From the NCBI RefSeq assembly GCF_014645355.1, contig NZ_BMLS01000008.1, positions 156,106 to 220,105 of the forward strand: DNA of 64,000 nt, given 5' to 3'. Position numbers and translations under genes: made by a program. This DNA is from Bowmanella pacifica. Lineage in GTDB: Bacteria > Pseudomonadota > Gammaproteobacteria > Enterobacterales > Alteromonadaceae. Under the pieces are notes generated by a model that saw only the letters and a list, made by a program, of their open reading frames with translations, was not told the origin of the DNA and did not search any database. Position 1 is the first letter of the stretch. The number at the start of each line of letters is the position of its first letter. Positions 18,580 to 26,648 of the stretch are shown here, piece by piece.

Positions 18580-19256
18580 CCTTCCTCCCTCCTTAGCAGC
18601 CCCATAGTCATCAACCCCAGGAAGAATAGGGCCGGGAGTGCAGGCTCACTGATGGCGGCACTGACGCTCTCTAAGCGCACATTATCAATGGCCAGGGTGG
18701 AAAACAGGCCGTCACCTATTGCCGTTCCTTCGCCTAAGGTAAAGTCCAGATACCAGCCGCTTTGGTTATATAAACTGCTATCCAGCAATACGGAAAACAT
18801 CCCGCTGCCATAGCTACTCTGGCCATTGGTGGGTGATTGAAGCAATGTGCCCAATTGGCCATCTGCACCATAGAGGTTACCCAGACCATCATTCAGGGCA
18901 ATGTGAAAGTAATCGCCGGTGAGCGGAGCACCATCGGTGCCAAAGAACGCCCAATCAAAGTGTAGCCAAAGATGCTCGCCAGTTAACGCGGTGAGCGTCA
19001 GTTGCTGGTAAAGGGTGTTGGCGAAGAAGGCTTGTGCCGACTGACCGTCGTCAACTGTCAGCAGGGCACGGCAATTACCCGCGGTATTTTCAATGCTGAA
19101 ATCCCCCGTTGTGCCAGGGGAGCCCAGACCATCAGAGTCTTGCTGCCAACTGCTAAAATCACAACTTTGAAAGTCTCCGTTTGCTATCAGGTTAGCCTGG
19201 CTTGGTGGTGCGATACACAAGCACAGCGGCAGCAACCATATTGAAGTTCGTTTCAC
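18576..19256 (-). CDS. PEP-CTERM-like secreted protein
   Basis: Exported protein of 226 residues, coupled by a 4-base overlap to the pullulanase gene. I choose GTG 19256 because GGAGAA precedes it and the product then begins with a good signal peptide (KRTSIWLLPLCLCIAPPSQA); the frame is open to ATG 19310. The mature start LIANGDFQSCDFSSWQQ is typical of secreted beta-sandwich proteins that carry PEP-CTERM sorting tails. The C-terminus has Glu-Pro-Ala, a hydrophobic segment and an Arg-Arg end (FFLGLMTMGLLRRE), a variant of the exosortase-recognised tail. No exosortase gene is in the window. Surface display together with the debranching enzyme is inference. Confidence 0.75.
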   Translation of the reverse strand: MKRTSIWLLPLCLCIAPPSQANLIANGDFQSCDFSSWQQDSDGLGSPGTTGDFSIENTAGNCRALLTVDDGQSAQAFFANTLYQQLTLTALTGEHLWLHFDWAFFGTDGAPLTGDYFHIALNDGLGNLYGADGQLGTLLQSPTNGQSSYGSGMFSVLLDSSLYNQSGWYLDFTLGEGTAIGDGLFSTLAIDNVRLESVSAAISEPALPALFFLGLMTMGLLRREEG

Positions 19257-19606
19257 TCGGGTTCTCCATTTGTTTGGTGATTTAACAAAAATGCTACAAA
19301 CCGATGACATTAGTTGAACCTAAACTTGTCGCACAAGCCGAACTTGGGTAATTGACCGATGAATACGTATGCATGTGAACAGCAGGAAAAATCCTGGATT
19401 TCAAACAATACAAAGGAGGGTTGAGGTTATAGACAAGGGGTATAACTGTTAGGTGGGACGAGCCTGTGAGTCATCGACTTAACTTGCAAAACTAGGTGTA
19501 GACAAAAGAGTTTGAAAAGGGAATAGCGTATCGAAACAATGCCTGGCCGGTGGGTAAAGGCAGCCGCCGCGCCAGGATACTTATGTTTTTATGTGTTTAG
19601 ACCTGA

Positions 19607-19635
19607 TTTACTGCTTAAAGCCGCATTTGTATAAT
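19607..19635 (+). promoter_or_regulatory. Candidate carA promoter
   Basis: TTTACT (19607-19612), a 17-base spacer and a perfect TATAAT (19630-19635) about 210 bases before carA. Transcription from here would pass through the leader hairpin at 19747-19785. Confidence 0.6.
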
Positions 19636-19746
19636 ATTTCTAATTCATAATAGACGAATTAAGCAAACTAATGTAGACTACTAAGAATTTGCCAAAATTT
19701 TGCTTTTTACCGGGAGAATCCGGCTTGCAGAGCCAGCAAAACAAGT

Positions 19747-19785
19747 AAACGGGATGTAAATTGTCAATTTACACCCGTTTTTTTT
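19747..19785 (+). terminator. Terminator-like hairpin in the carAB leader (probable attenuator)
   Basis: AAACGGG and CCCGTTT close a stem continued by TGTAAATT and AATTTACA, followed by eight T residues (19778-19785). No plus-strand gene lies upstream within 5 kb, so it does not end an upstream gene; it lies 62 bases before carA. Premature termination regulated by pyrimidine or arginine supply is the simplest reading. No convincing leader peptide with a ribosome-binding site was found. Confidence 0.75.
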
Positions 19786-19847
19786 AGGTTGCCAAAAGAT
19801 CCATATCGCTTAGTAAACAGGGTATGGATAGCGAATAGGAGGTTGAC

Positions 19848-20981
19848 TTGACTAAATCCGCCCTTTTGGTCCTTGAAGACGGTACAGTTTTCAAAGGGAC
19901 CGCCATCGGAGCCGAAGGTATTGCTGTTGGAGAGGTGGTGTTTAATACCGCCATGACAGGATATCAGGAGATCCTTACCGACCCGTCCTATGCGGAGCAG
20001 ATAGTAACACTGACCTATCCCCATATCGGCAACACCGGGACAAACGACGAAGATCAGGAATCCACAAATATCTGGGCCAAAGGTCTGATAATCCGAGATC
20101 TTCCCCTTATTGCCAGTAACTTCCGTAACCAACTAAGCCTTTCCGATTATCTTAAACAGCACAATATCCTCGGTATCGCCGATATCGATACTCGTCGCCT
20201 GACCCGTATTCTACGTACTACTGGTGCGCAAAATGGTTGTATTGTTGCCGGTGATAATCTGGATGAAGCCAAGGCATTGGCAGCCGCCAAGGGCTTCCCG
20301 GGACTTAAAGGCATGGATTTGGCCAAAGTGGTATCAACCAAGGAAAGCTTTGTCTGGAATCACGGTTCTTGGCGCTTGGGCATGGGCCATGATGAAAACC
20401 GAGAGGACCTGCCTTTCCATGTGGTGGCCTACGATTTTGGTGCCAAGCTTAACATTCTTCGTATGTTGGTTGACCGCGGCTGTAAGCTGACTGTGGTGCC
20501 TGCACAAACCAGTGCAGAAGAGGTGTTGGCCATGAGTCCTGATGGCGTCTTCTTGTCCAACGGCCCTGGCGATCCAGAACCTTGTACTTATGCCATTGAG
20601 GCCATCAAAGCTATTTTGGATAACAACATTCCGGTATTTGGTATCTGTTTGGGTCACCAATTGTTGGCACTGGCCAGTGGCGCTAAAACCACCAAAATGA
20701 AACATGGTCACCACGGTGCTAACCATCCGGTGAAGGATATTCCCAATAGCCGCGTGATGATCACCAGCCAGAACCACGGTTTTGCAGTAGACGAAGACAG
20801 CCTGACCGACAACCTGGAAGTGACGCATATCTCTCTGTTCGATAAGACCATTCAGGGTATTCATCGCACCGATAAGCCGGCATTCAGCTTCCAGGGGCAC
20901 CCTGAAGCCAGTCCGGGGCCACACGATGCCGCACCGCTGTTTGACCATTTCATCGAATTGATCGCAGCCAGCAAGAAGTAA
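19848..20981 (+). CDS. carA: Carbamoyl-phosphate synthase small (glutaminase) subunit
   Basis: Hydrolyses glutamine and passes ammonia to CarB for carbamoyl phosphate, the precursor of arginine and pyrimidines. The 377-residue protein starts with TTG at 19848, directly behind an excellent AGGAGG site (19837-19842). The N-terminal half shows [17 protein letters not shown]; the class-I glutamine amidotransferase half has nucleophile Cys267 in GICLGHQ and the His/Glu pair in [11 protein letters not shown]. carB follows after 12 bases. The TTG start, leader terminator and strong Shine-Dalgarno site suggest control at transcription elongation. Confidence 0.97.
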   Translation: MTKSALLVLEDGTVFKGTAIGAEGIAVGEVVFNTAMTGYQEILTDPSYAEQIVTLTYPHIGNTGTNDEDQESTNIWAKGLIIRDLPLIASNFRNQLSLSDYLKQHNILGIADIDTRRLTRILRTTGAQNGCIVAGDNLDEAKALAAAKGFPGLKGMDLAKVVSTKESFVWNHGSWRLGMGHDENREDLPFHVVAYDFGAKLNILRMLVDRGCKLTVVPAQTSAEEVLAMSPDGVFLSNGPGDPEPCTYAIEAIKAILDNNIPVFGICLGHQLLALASGAKTTKMKHGHHGANHPVKDIPNSRVMITSQNHGFAVDEDSLTDNLEVTHISLFDKTIQGIHRTDKPAFSFQGHPEASPGPHDAAPLFDHFIELIAASKK

Positions 20982-20993
20982 TTAGGGGGAAGC

Positions 20994-23900
20994 ATGCCAA
21001 AACGTAATGATCTACAAAGTATTCTGATTCTCGGCGCTGGCCCTATTGTTATCGGTCAGGCCTGTGAGTTTGACTATTCCGGTGCCCAGGCTTGTAAAGC
21101 CCTGCGCGAGGAAGGCTACCGGGTAATTCTGGTGAACTCCAACCCGGCGACTATCATGACCGACCCGGAAATGGCTGATGCCACTTATATCGAGCCGATT
21201 CACTGGGAAGTGGTTAAAAAGATTATTGAAAAAGAGCGTCCGGACGCGATTCTGCCTACCATGGGTGGCCAGACCGCACTGAACTGTGCGCTGGAGCTGG
21301 ATAAGCACGGCGTACTGGCCGAGTTTGGGGTGGAAATGATCGGCGCCACGGCCGATGCCATCGACAAGGCGGAAGACCGTGAGCGTTTCGACCAGGCCAT
21401 GAAGAGTATTGGTCTGGAATGCCCACGCGCCGAAATCGCCCACACCATGGAACAAGCTCACGATGTGCTGTCGCGCATTGGCTTCCCTTGTATTATTCGT
21501 CCGTCTTTCACTATGGGCGGTACCGGTGGTGGTATTGCTTACAACATCGACGAATTTGAAGAAATTTGTCGTCGTGGTCTGGATCTCTCCCCAACTAACG
21601 AACTGCTTATCGACGAATCTCTGATTGGTTGGAAAGAGTACGAAATGGAAGTGGTGCGGGACAAAAAAGACAACTGCATTATCGTTTGTACCATTGAAAA
21701 CTTTGATCCTATGGGCATTCACACCGGTGATTCCATCACGGTGGCACCAGCGCAGACGCTGACCGACAAAGAATTCCAGATTATGCGCAATGCGGCCATG
21801 GCGGTACTGCGTGAAATCGGCGTAGAAACCGGCGGCTCCAACGTGCAGTTTGGTGTTGACCCCAAAACCGGTCGTATGGTGATTATCGAGATGAACCCCA
21901 GGGTATCTCGTTCATCTGCTCTGGCGTCTAAAGCGACGGGTTTCCCCATCGCCAAAGTGGCCGCTAAGCTGGCAGTGGGCTATACGCTGGATGAGCTGGC
22001 TAACGATATTACCGGCGGTCTGACCCCGGCCTCGTTTGAACCGGCTATTGACTATGTGGTTACTAAAATCCCACGCTTTAACTTTGAAAAATTCCCTGGC
22101 GCCAACGACCGTCTGACCACACAGATGAAGTCGGTAGGTGAGGTGATGGCCATTGGCCGTAACCAGCAGGAGTCTTTGCAAAAAGCCATTCGCGGTCTGG
22201 AAATCGGCTCCCACGGTTTTGACTCTGTGGTTGATATCAATGACCCGGAAGCCAAAACCAAAATTATCCGTGAGCTGCGTGAAGCCGGCGCTGAGCGTCT
22301 GTTCTACATTGCCGATGCTATGCGCATTGGTATGACGGTGGATGAGATCTTCGGTCTGACCAATATAGACCCTTGGTTCCTGGTACAAATTGAAGAGCTG
22401 GTGCAGCTTGAAATTGAAGTGACCGAACGCGGCCTGTCGGGCATAGACGAAGAGCTGATGCGTAAGCTTAAGCGCAAGGGCTTCTCTGATGCGCGTTTGG
22501 CAACCCTGACTAATGTAGCCGAAGAAGACGTGCGTGGTAACCGTCGTAATATGGGTATTGTGCCTGTGTATAAGCGGGTTGATACCTGTGCGGCAGAATT
22601 TGCTACCAGCACCGCTTACATGTACTCCAGCTACGATGAAGAATGTGAAGCTAACCCATCTAACCGTGACAAGATCATGGTATTGGGCGGTGGCCCAAAC
22701 CGTATCGGTCAGGGTATCGAGTTCGACTACTGCTGCGTGCATGCGGCACTGGCCATGCGTGAAGACGGTTACGAAACCATTATGGTGAACTGTAACCCGG
22801 AAACCGTTTCTACCGACTACGACACCTCAGATCGTCTGTACTTCGAACCGGTCACACTGGAAGATGTACTGGAAATCGTCAGGGTAGAACAGCCCAAAGG
22901 CGTGATCGTGCAGTACGGTGGCCAAACCCCGCTGAAACTGGCCCGTGCCCTGGAAGCCAACGGTGTGCCTATTATCGGTACCAGCCCGGATGCCATTGAC
23001 CGTGCAGAAGACCGAGAGCGTTTCCTGCAAATGGTGCATAAGCTGAATCTGAAACAGCCAGCCAATGCCACAGTAAGCAATGTTGAACAGGCGCTGGAGC
23101 AGGCAGAGCGTATCGGCTTCCCATTAGTGGTTCGTCCTTCCTATGTGTTGGGTGGTCGTGCCATGGAAATCGTTTACGACATTAAAGATCTGAAACGCTA
23201 TCTGAATGAAGCCGTGAAAGTGTCTAACGACTCCCCGGTGCTGCTGGATCGCTTCCTGGATGACGCCATCGAAGTGGATATCGACGCTATTTGCGACGGT
23301 GAGAATGTGGTTATCGGCGGCATCATGGAACACATCGAGCAAGCCGGTGTTCACTCGGGTGACTCTGCCTGTTCGCTACCATCTTACAGCCTGGATGAAG
23401 CCATTCAGGACAAGATGCGCGCGCAGGTCAAGGCCATGGCGCTTGAATTGGGTGTTGTGGGCCTGATGAATACTCAGTTTGCGGTAAAAGATAATGAGGT
23501 GTACCTGATTGAGGTTAACCCTCGTGCAGCCCGCACCGTGCCTTTTGTATCCAAAGCCACCGGTGTCGCCCTGGCTAAGGTCGCGGCACGCGCCATGGTA
23601 GGACAAACCTTAGTGCAACAAGGTGTTACCAAGGAAATCATTCCGCCTTACTACTCGGTAAAAGAAGTGGTGATTCCTTTTGCTAAGTTCCACGGTGTAG
23701 ATCCGCTACTCGGCCCCGAAATGCGCTCTACCGGTGAGGTAATGGGAGTAGGTGACAGCTTTGAAGAGGCGTATGCCAAGGCGAATCTGGGCGCCAGTGC
23801 TCCCTTGCCTAAGCGCGGTAAGGCCTTGTTGTCGGTGCGTGAAAACGACAAGCGTCGTCTGGTGGAATTGGCTCAGGCCATGCTGGCTAAAGGCTTTAAG

Positions 23901-24215
23901 CTGGAAGCCACCAAGGGAACGGCTCAGGTGATTACCGAGGCTGGTCTTGAGTGTGCTGTGGTGAACAAGCTGTCTGAAGGGCGTCCGAATATTGTCGACG
24001 CCATTAAAAATGGTGAGTACGTTTACATCATCAATACCACCGAAGGACGTCAGGCGATTAACGATTCTGTGTACATTCGTCGCGAAGCACTCTTGAATAA
24101 AGTGGCGTATACCACCACTATGAATGCAGCGTTTGCTACCATGCATGCCCAGGAAGCCGATGATCGGGCCCGGGTAAGCTCCGTACAGGAATTACACGAG
24201 AGAGTAAGTCGTTAA
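20994..24215 (+). CDS. carB: Carbamoyl-phosphate synthase large subunit
   Basis: Makes carbamoyl phosphate from bicarbonate, ammonia and two ATP. The 1073 residues match the E. coli enzyme, with two homologous ATP-grasp halves: the first from [17 protein letters not shown], the second from [17 protein letters not shown] near residue 560, and a C-terminal allosteric MGS-like domain (about 935-1073) that binds UMP and ornithine in E. coli. RBS AGGGGGAAG lies before ATG. The stop overlaps the greA start by one base (TAATG). Long antisense open frames inside this gene are codon-bias shadows. Confidence 0.98.
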   Translation: MPKRNDLQSILILGAGPIVIGQACEFDYSGAQACKALREEGYRVILVNSNPATIMTDPEMADATYIEPIHWEVVKKIIEKERPDAILPTMGGQTALNCALELDKHGVLAEFGVEMIGATADAIDKAEDRERFDQAMKSIGLECPRAEIAHTMEQAHDVLSRIGFPCIIRPSFTMGGTGGGIAYNIDEFEEICRRGLDLSPTNELLIDESLIGWKEYEMEVVRDKKDNCIIVCTIENFDPMGIHTGDSITVAPAQTLTDKEFQIMRNAAMAVLREIGVETGGSNVQFGVDPKTGRMVIIEMNPRVSRSSALASKATGFPIAKVAAKLAVGYTLDELANDITGGLTPASFEPAIDYVVTKIPRFNFEKFPGANDRLTTQMKSVGEVMAIGRNQQESLQKAIRGLEIGSHGFDSVVDINDPEAKTKIIRELREAGAERLFYIADAMRIGMTVDEIFGLTNIDPWFLVQIEELVQLEIEVTERGLSGIDEELMRKLKRKGFSDARLATLTNVAEEDVRGNRRNMGIVPVYKRVDTCAAEFATSTAYMYSSYDEECEANPSNRDKIMVLGGGPNRIGQGIEFDYCCVHAALAMREDGYETIMVNCNPETVSTDYDTSDRLYFEPVTLEDVLEIVRVEQPKGVIVQYGGQTPLKLARALEANGVPIIGTSPDAIDRAEDRERFLQMVHKLNLKQPANATVSNVEQALEQAERIGFPLVVRPSYVLGGRAMEIVYDIKDLKRYLNEAVKVSNDSPVLLDRFLDDAIEVDIDAICDGENVVIGGIMEHIEQAGVHSGDSACSLPSYSLDEAIQDKMRAQVKAMALELGVVGLMNTQFAVKDNEVYLIEVNPRAARTVPFVSKATGVALAKVAARAMVGQTLVQQGVTKEIIPPYYSVKEVVIPFAKFHGVDPLLGPEMRSTGEVMGVGDSFEEAYAKANLGASAPLPKRGKALLSVRENDKRRLVELAQAMLAKGFKLEATKGTAQVITEAGLECAVVNKLSEGRPNIVDAIKNGEYVYIINTTEGRQAINDSVYIRREALLNKVAYTTTMNAAFATMHAQEADDRARVSSVQELHERVSR

Positions 24216-24691
24216 TGCAACAGATACCCATGACAGCCAAGGGCGCACAGATGCTGCGCGAAGAGCTGAACCATCTGAAGTCGGTAAAACGTCCTCAGAT
24301 TATCCAGGCCATAGCCGAAGCCCGTGAACACGGCGATCTTAAAGAGAACGCTGAGTACCATGCTGCTCGTGAGCAACAAGGGTTCTGCGAAGGGCGTATT
24401 CAGGATATTGAAGCCAAATTGTCTGTGGCACAGATTATTGATGTCACTAAGATGGCTAACAACGGCAAGGTGATTTTCGGTGCCACCGTGACTTTGCTGA
24501 ATCTGGATACGGATAGCGAAATTACTTATCGCATCGTGGGCGATGATGAAGCGGATATCAAAAACAATCTGATCTCCGTGAATTCTCCTATTGCCCGCGG
24601 TCTGATTGGTAAGAGCCTGGATGACATTGTGCAAATTCAGACGCCTGCCGGTGTTGTGGAATATGAAATCATTGAGGTTGAGTACCTGTAA
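24215..24691 (+). CDS. greA: GreA, transcript cleavage factor
   Basis: Rescues backtracked RNA polymerase by inducing cleavage of the nascent RNA 3' end. It has 158 residues: an N-terminal coiled-coil hairpin with the acidic tip region ([20 protein letters not shown]) and a C-terminal FKBP-like domain ([15 protein letters not shown]). The start [10 protein letters not shown] matches the usual QAIPMT opening, supporting ATG 24215 rather than the ATG five codons later. It is coupled to carB by a one-base overlap and ends before a strong terminator. Confidence 0.97.
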   Translation: MQQIPMTAKGAQMLREELNHLKSVKRPQIIQAIAEAREHGDLKENAEYHAAREQQGFCEGRIQDIEAKLSVAQIIDVTKMANNGKVIFGATVTLLNLDTDSEITYRIVGDDEADIKNNLISVNSPIARGLIGKSLDDIVQIQTPAGVVEYEIIEVEYL

Positions 24692-24710
24692 CGCAGGGAA
24701 AAGCAGAAAG

Positions 24711-24736
24711 AAAAAAGGGCCGGTCGGCCCTTTTTT
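24711..24736 (+). terminator. Terminator after greA
   Basis: GGGCC-GGTC-GGCCC flanked by six A and six T residues; bidirectional form, serving carAB-greA and possibly the convergent gene ending at 24749. Confidence 0.92.
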
Positions 24737-24748
24737 ATTGCCTGCTTG

Positions 24749-25282
24749 TCAGGGCCGTTTACCTACTGGCACCATAATGTGCGCATAGGGGGTACCTTTC
24801 CACATTACATACGGGCCGCCGTAATAGGGATCGGTAGGTAATGCGTCCAGTAAGGCTTTGTCTGGCGTGATGATCATCAGGTGCGGGCCTTCCACTATCC
24901 ATTGGTTGTCCATGGTTTCACCTTCAGCAAAAGGGTCGGTATTACTGGCGCCACCGTCTCCTGCCAACATATAGGAAATACCTATTCCTTTCGCTTCAAA
25001 GGGCTGCTTATTCATCCAGGCATGGGCCCAGGCCATCCAGTTATCATCCATGCACATTGGCGCGGTGCCTTGTAGTTGAGGCGGGGTGGGAAAGCAGATA
25101 TAGCCACTGTTGCCTTGCTGCAAGACATTTTTGTCCCAGTCCATTACCGTCACCTTATCCCTCAGTGTGGGTGGGGCTGCATTCAGCGCATCTTCCAGCA
25201 TGGCTTGTTGGTTATCTGATGCCGGACTTGCTGTGCTCACCATTATCATTAGCGTGGCGAGCGTTAAGGGGCGGATATTCAT
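24749..25282 (-). CDS. Secreted hypothetical protein
   Basis: Product of 177 residues with a Sec signal peptide (NIRPLTLATLMIMVSTASPA). I do not know a named function, though I recall similar uncharacterised exported proteins in other proteobacteria. Distinctive features are a Cys in GYICFPTPP and another in APMCMDDNWMAWA, likely a disulfide, repeated Trp-containing turns, ASNTDPFAEG, and an end of GGPYVMWKGTPYAHIMVPV. A ribosome-binding site (GAGGA) precedes the ATG. It converges on greA and is divergent from tpm. Periplasmic location is inferred. Confidence 0.8.
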   Translation of the reverse strand: MNIRPLTLATLMIMVSTASPASDNQQAMLEDALNAAPPTLRDKVTVMDWDKNVLQQGNSGYICFPTPPQLQGTAPMCMDDNWMAWAHAWMNKQPFEAKGIGISYMLAGDGGASNTDPFAEGETMDNQWIVEGPHLMIITPDKALLDALPTDPYYGGPYVMWKGTPYAHIMVPVGKRP

Positions 25283-25405
25283 GGGGATTCCTCATGAACT
25301 GTCATCAGGGAAACTGAGGATCTTCAGTATAGTTCAAAGTTTGCTGGCAAGACGCGCTCCCATAAAGTCAGTATTATGGCAGCCTGACAATTGGGGAGAT
25401 AAACC

Positions 25406-26050
25406 GTGCAAGCAAGCTTCTGGCAGCAAAAATGGCAAAACAACGAATTGGGGTTTCATTTACCCGAGCCCCATCCTAAGTTGGTCAGACATATTAAACG
25501 TTTAGGGCTAAAGCCCGGAGACAGGGTATTCCTGCCACTGTGTGGCAAGAGTTTGGATATTGCCTGGTTGCTTCAACAAGGCTTCAGGGTGGTTGGGGCT
25601 GAGTGGGTGCAGCAGGCGGTAGAGCAACTGTTTACTGAGCTTGATGTGGAACCTGTTATCAGTCGACAGGGAGAACTTCGTCGCTATAGTGCCCAGCAGC
25701 TGGATATTTTTGTCGGCGATATTTTTACTTTGGATGCAGAAACGTTGGGGGCAGTGGATGCGGTCTACGATAGGGCCGCTTTGGTGGCATTGCCTACAGA
25801 TAAACGAGCTTTGTATAGCCGTCATCTGGCTACCATCAGCGGATGTGCCCCGCAGCTGCTCATTAGCTTTGAGTATGACCAGAGCCAGCTCAGTGGCCCC
25901 CCATTTTCTGTACCACCAGAGGAAGTGAGAGGCCATTATCAGGATATGTTTAGCCTTGAACTCTTGGAGTCAAAGGCCATTAAAGGTGGCCTGAAGGGCA
26001 AATGCCCGGCGGATGAGCAAGCCTGGCTGTTATCGGCTAAATCACAATGA
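25406..26050 (+). CDS. tpm: Thiopurine S-methyltransferase family protein
   Basis: SAM-dependent methyltransferase of the TPMT family, in Pseudomonas linked to methylation and tolerance of tellurite, selenite and thiopurines. The 214-residue protein starts with GTG 25406 and the family opening FWQQKWQNNELGFH; RVFLPLCGKSLDIAWLLQQG is the SAM-binding motif I, and YDRAALVALP and FEYDQSQLSGPPFSV follow. Its last four bases overlap the start of rimJ (ATGA), so the two are translated together. The physiological substrate here is unknown. Confidence 0.93.
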   Translation: MQASFWQQKWQNNELGFHLPEPHPKLVRHIKRLGLKPGDRVFLPLCGKSLDIAWLLQQGFRVVGAEWVQQAVEQLFTELDVEPVISRQGELRRYSAQQLDIFVGDIFTLDAETLGAVDAVYDRAALVALPTDKRALYSRHLATISGCAPQLLISFEYDQSQLSGPPFSVPPEEVRGHYQDMFSLELLESKAIKGGLKGKCPADEQAWLLSAKSQ

Positions 26051-26607
26051 AAGCGGGGGATATGGTGCTTGCAACCAACAGGTTGACTATCAGAGTATTG
26101 CATCCCCATGAATGGGAGCAGCAGCACGAATACGAGGTGCAGAACAAAGATCACCTCGCGCCTTGGGAGCCATTACGTGCGCCAGACTACTTTACTCCCG
26201 CACAATGCCAAGCGCGGATTGCCCAGCGTTTTGCTGATTATCAGGCTGGTTGCCAGCTGCCGCTGGTAGCATTTGAGCATCAGAGCGGGCAATTAGTCGC
26301 GCAGGCTTGCTTTAGCCAGATTGTGCGAGGGCCTTTCCAAGCCTGCTATTTGGGCTACTCGATAGATCATCGTTATCAAGGGCAGGGGCTAATGTATGAA
26401 ATGCTCTCACCTTGTATTGAGTATATTTTCGGGGAGTTAACGCTAAATAGAATTATGGCTAATTATTTGCCGGACAATCAACGCAGTGCCCGTTTGTTGG
26501 CGCGTTTGGGTTTTGCCCAGGAAGGCCTGGCTAAACGCTATTTAAAGATTAATGGTCACTGGCGGGACCATGTTCTGATGGCCAAATTAAGCCCTTATCA
26601 GCAATAA
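26047..26607 (+). CDS. rimJ: RimJ-type GNAT N-acetyltransferase
   Basis: In E. coli RimJ acetylates the N-terminal alanine of ribosomal protein S5. The 186 residues align well with it from memory: TNRLTIRVL, LAPWEPLR, VRGPFQACYLGYSI, the acetyl-CoA loop YQGQGLMYE, and [24 protein letters not shown] with GHWRDHVL at the end. Possible starts are ATG 26047, overlapping tpm, and ATG 26062 five codons later; the first is used because it gives the coupled overlap. A bidirectional terminator separates it from the convergent M16 peptidase gene. Confidence 0.9.
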   Translation: MKAGDMVLATNRLTIRVLHPHEWEQQHEYEVQNKDHLAPWEPLRAPDYFTPAQCQARIAQRFADYQAGCQLPLVAFEHQSGQLVAQACFSQIVRGPFQACYLGYSIDHRYQGQGLMYEMLSPCIEYIFGELTLNRIMANYLPDNQRSARLLARLGFAQEGLAKRYLKINGHWRDHVLMAKLSPYQQ

Positions 26608-26631
26608 AAAACGGCCCAATTGGGCCGTTTT
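26606..26631. terminator. Bidirectional terminator between rimJ and M16 peptidase gene
   Basis: AAAACGGCCC-AATT-GGGCCGTTTT, a near-perfect stem with A run on one side and T run on the other, 18 bases after one stop and immediately behind the other. Confidence 0.93.
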
Positions 26632-26648
26632 CTGTTCATGCATAGGGG

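Larger units (their letters stand above)
19257..19847. other. Intergenic region between PEP-CTERM-like gene and carA
   Basis: 591 bases with no credible coding frame. The left end must hold the promoter of the minus-strand PEP-CTERM-like/pullulanase pair. A small plus-strand hairpin (CAGGA-AAAA-TCCTG) is at 19383-19396 and a GC-rich foldable island is at 19542-19576 (CCTGGC and GCCAGG closing, with CGG/CCG inside). The right end carries the carA promoter candidate and leader terminator listed separately. The middle part remains unexplained and could hide a small RNA or regulator sites. Confidence 0.6.

Noticed and set aside
19455..19480. GGTGGGACG-like string recalling part of a GEMM (c-di-GMP) riboswitch
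   Set aside because: The conserved GCAAACC/GAAA stem and the following CAAAGCC tract are missing, so this is a chance match.
19689..19750. Possible 19-codon leader peptide before the carA terminator
   Set aside because: It would need a TTG start without a ribosome-binding site; not strong enough to annotate.
21012..22742. Two long antisense frames (236 and 276 codons) in carB
   Set aside because: They are opposite strongly conserved carB coding sequence with His/Val/Thr-rich composition typical of reversed codons; not credible genes.
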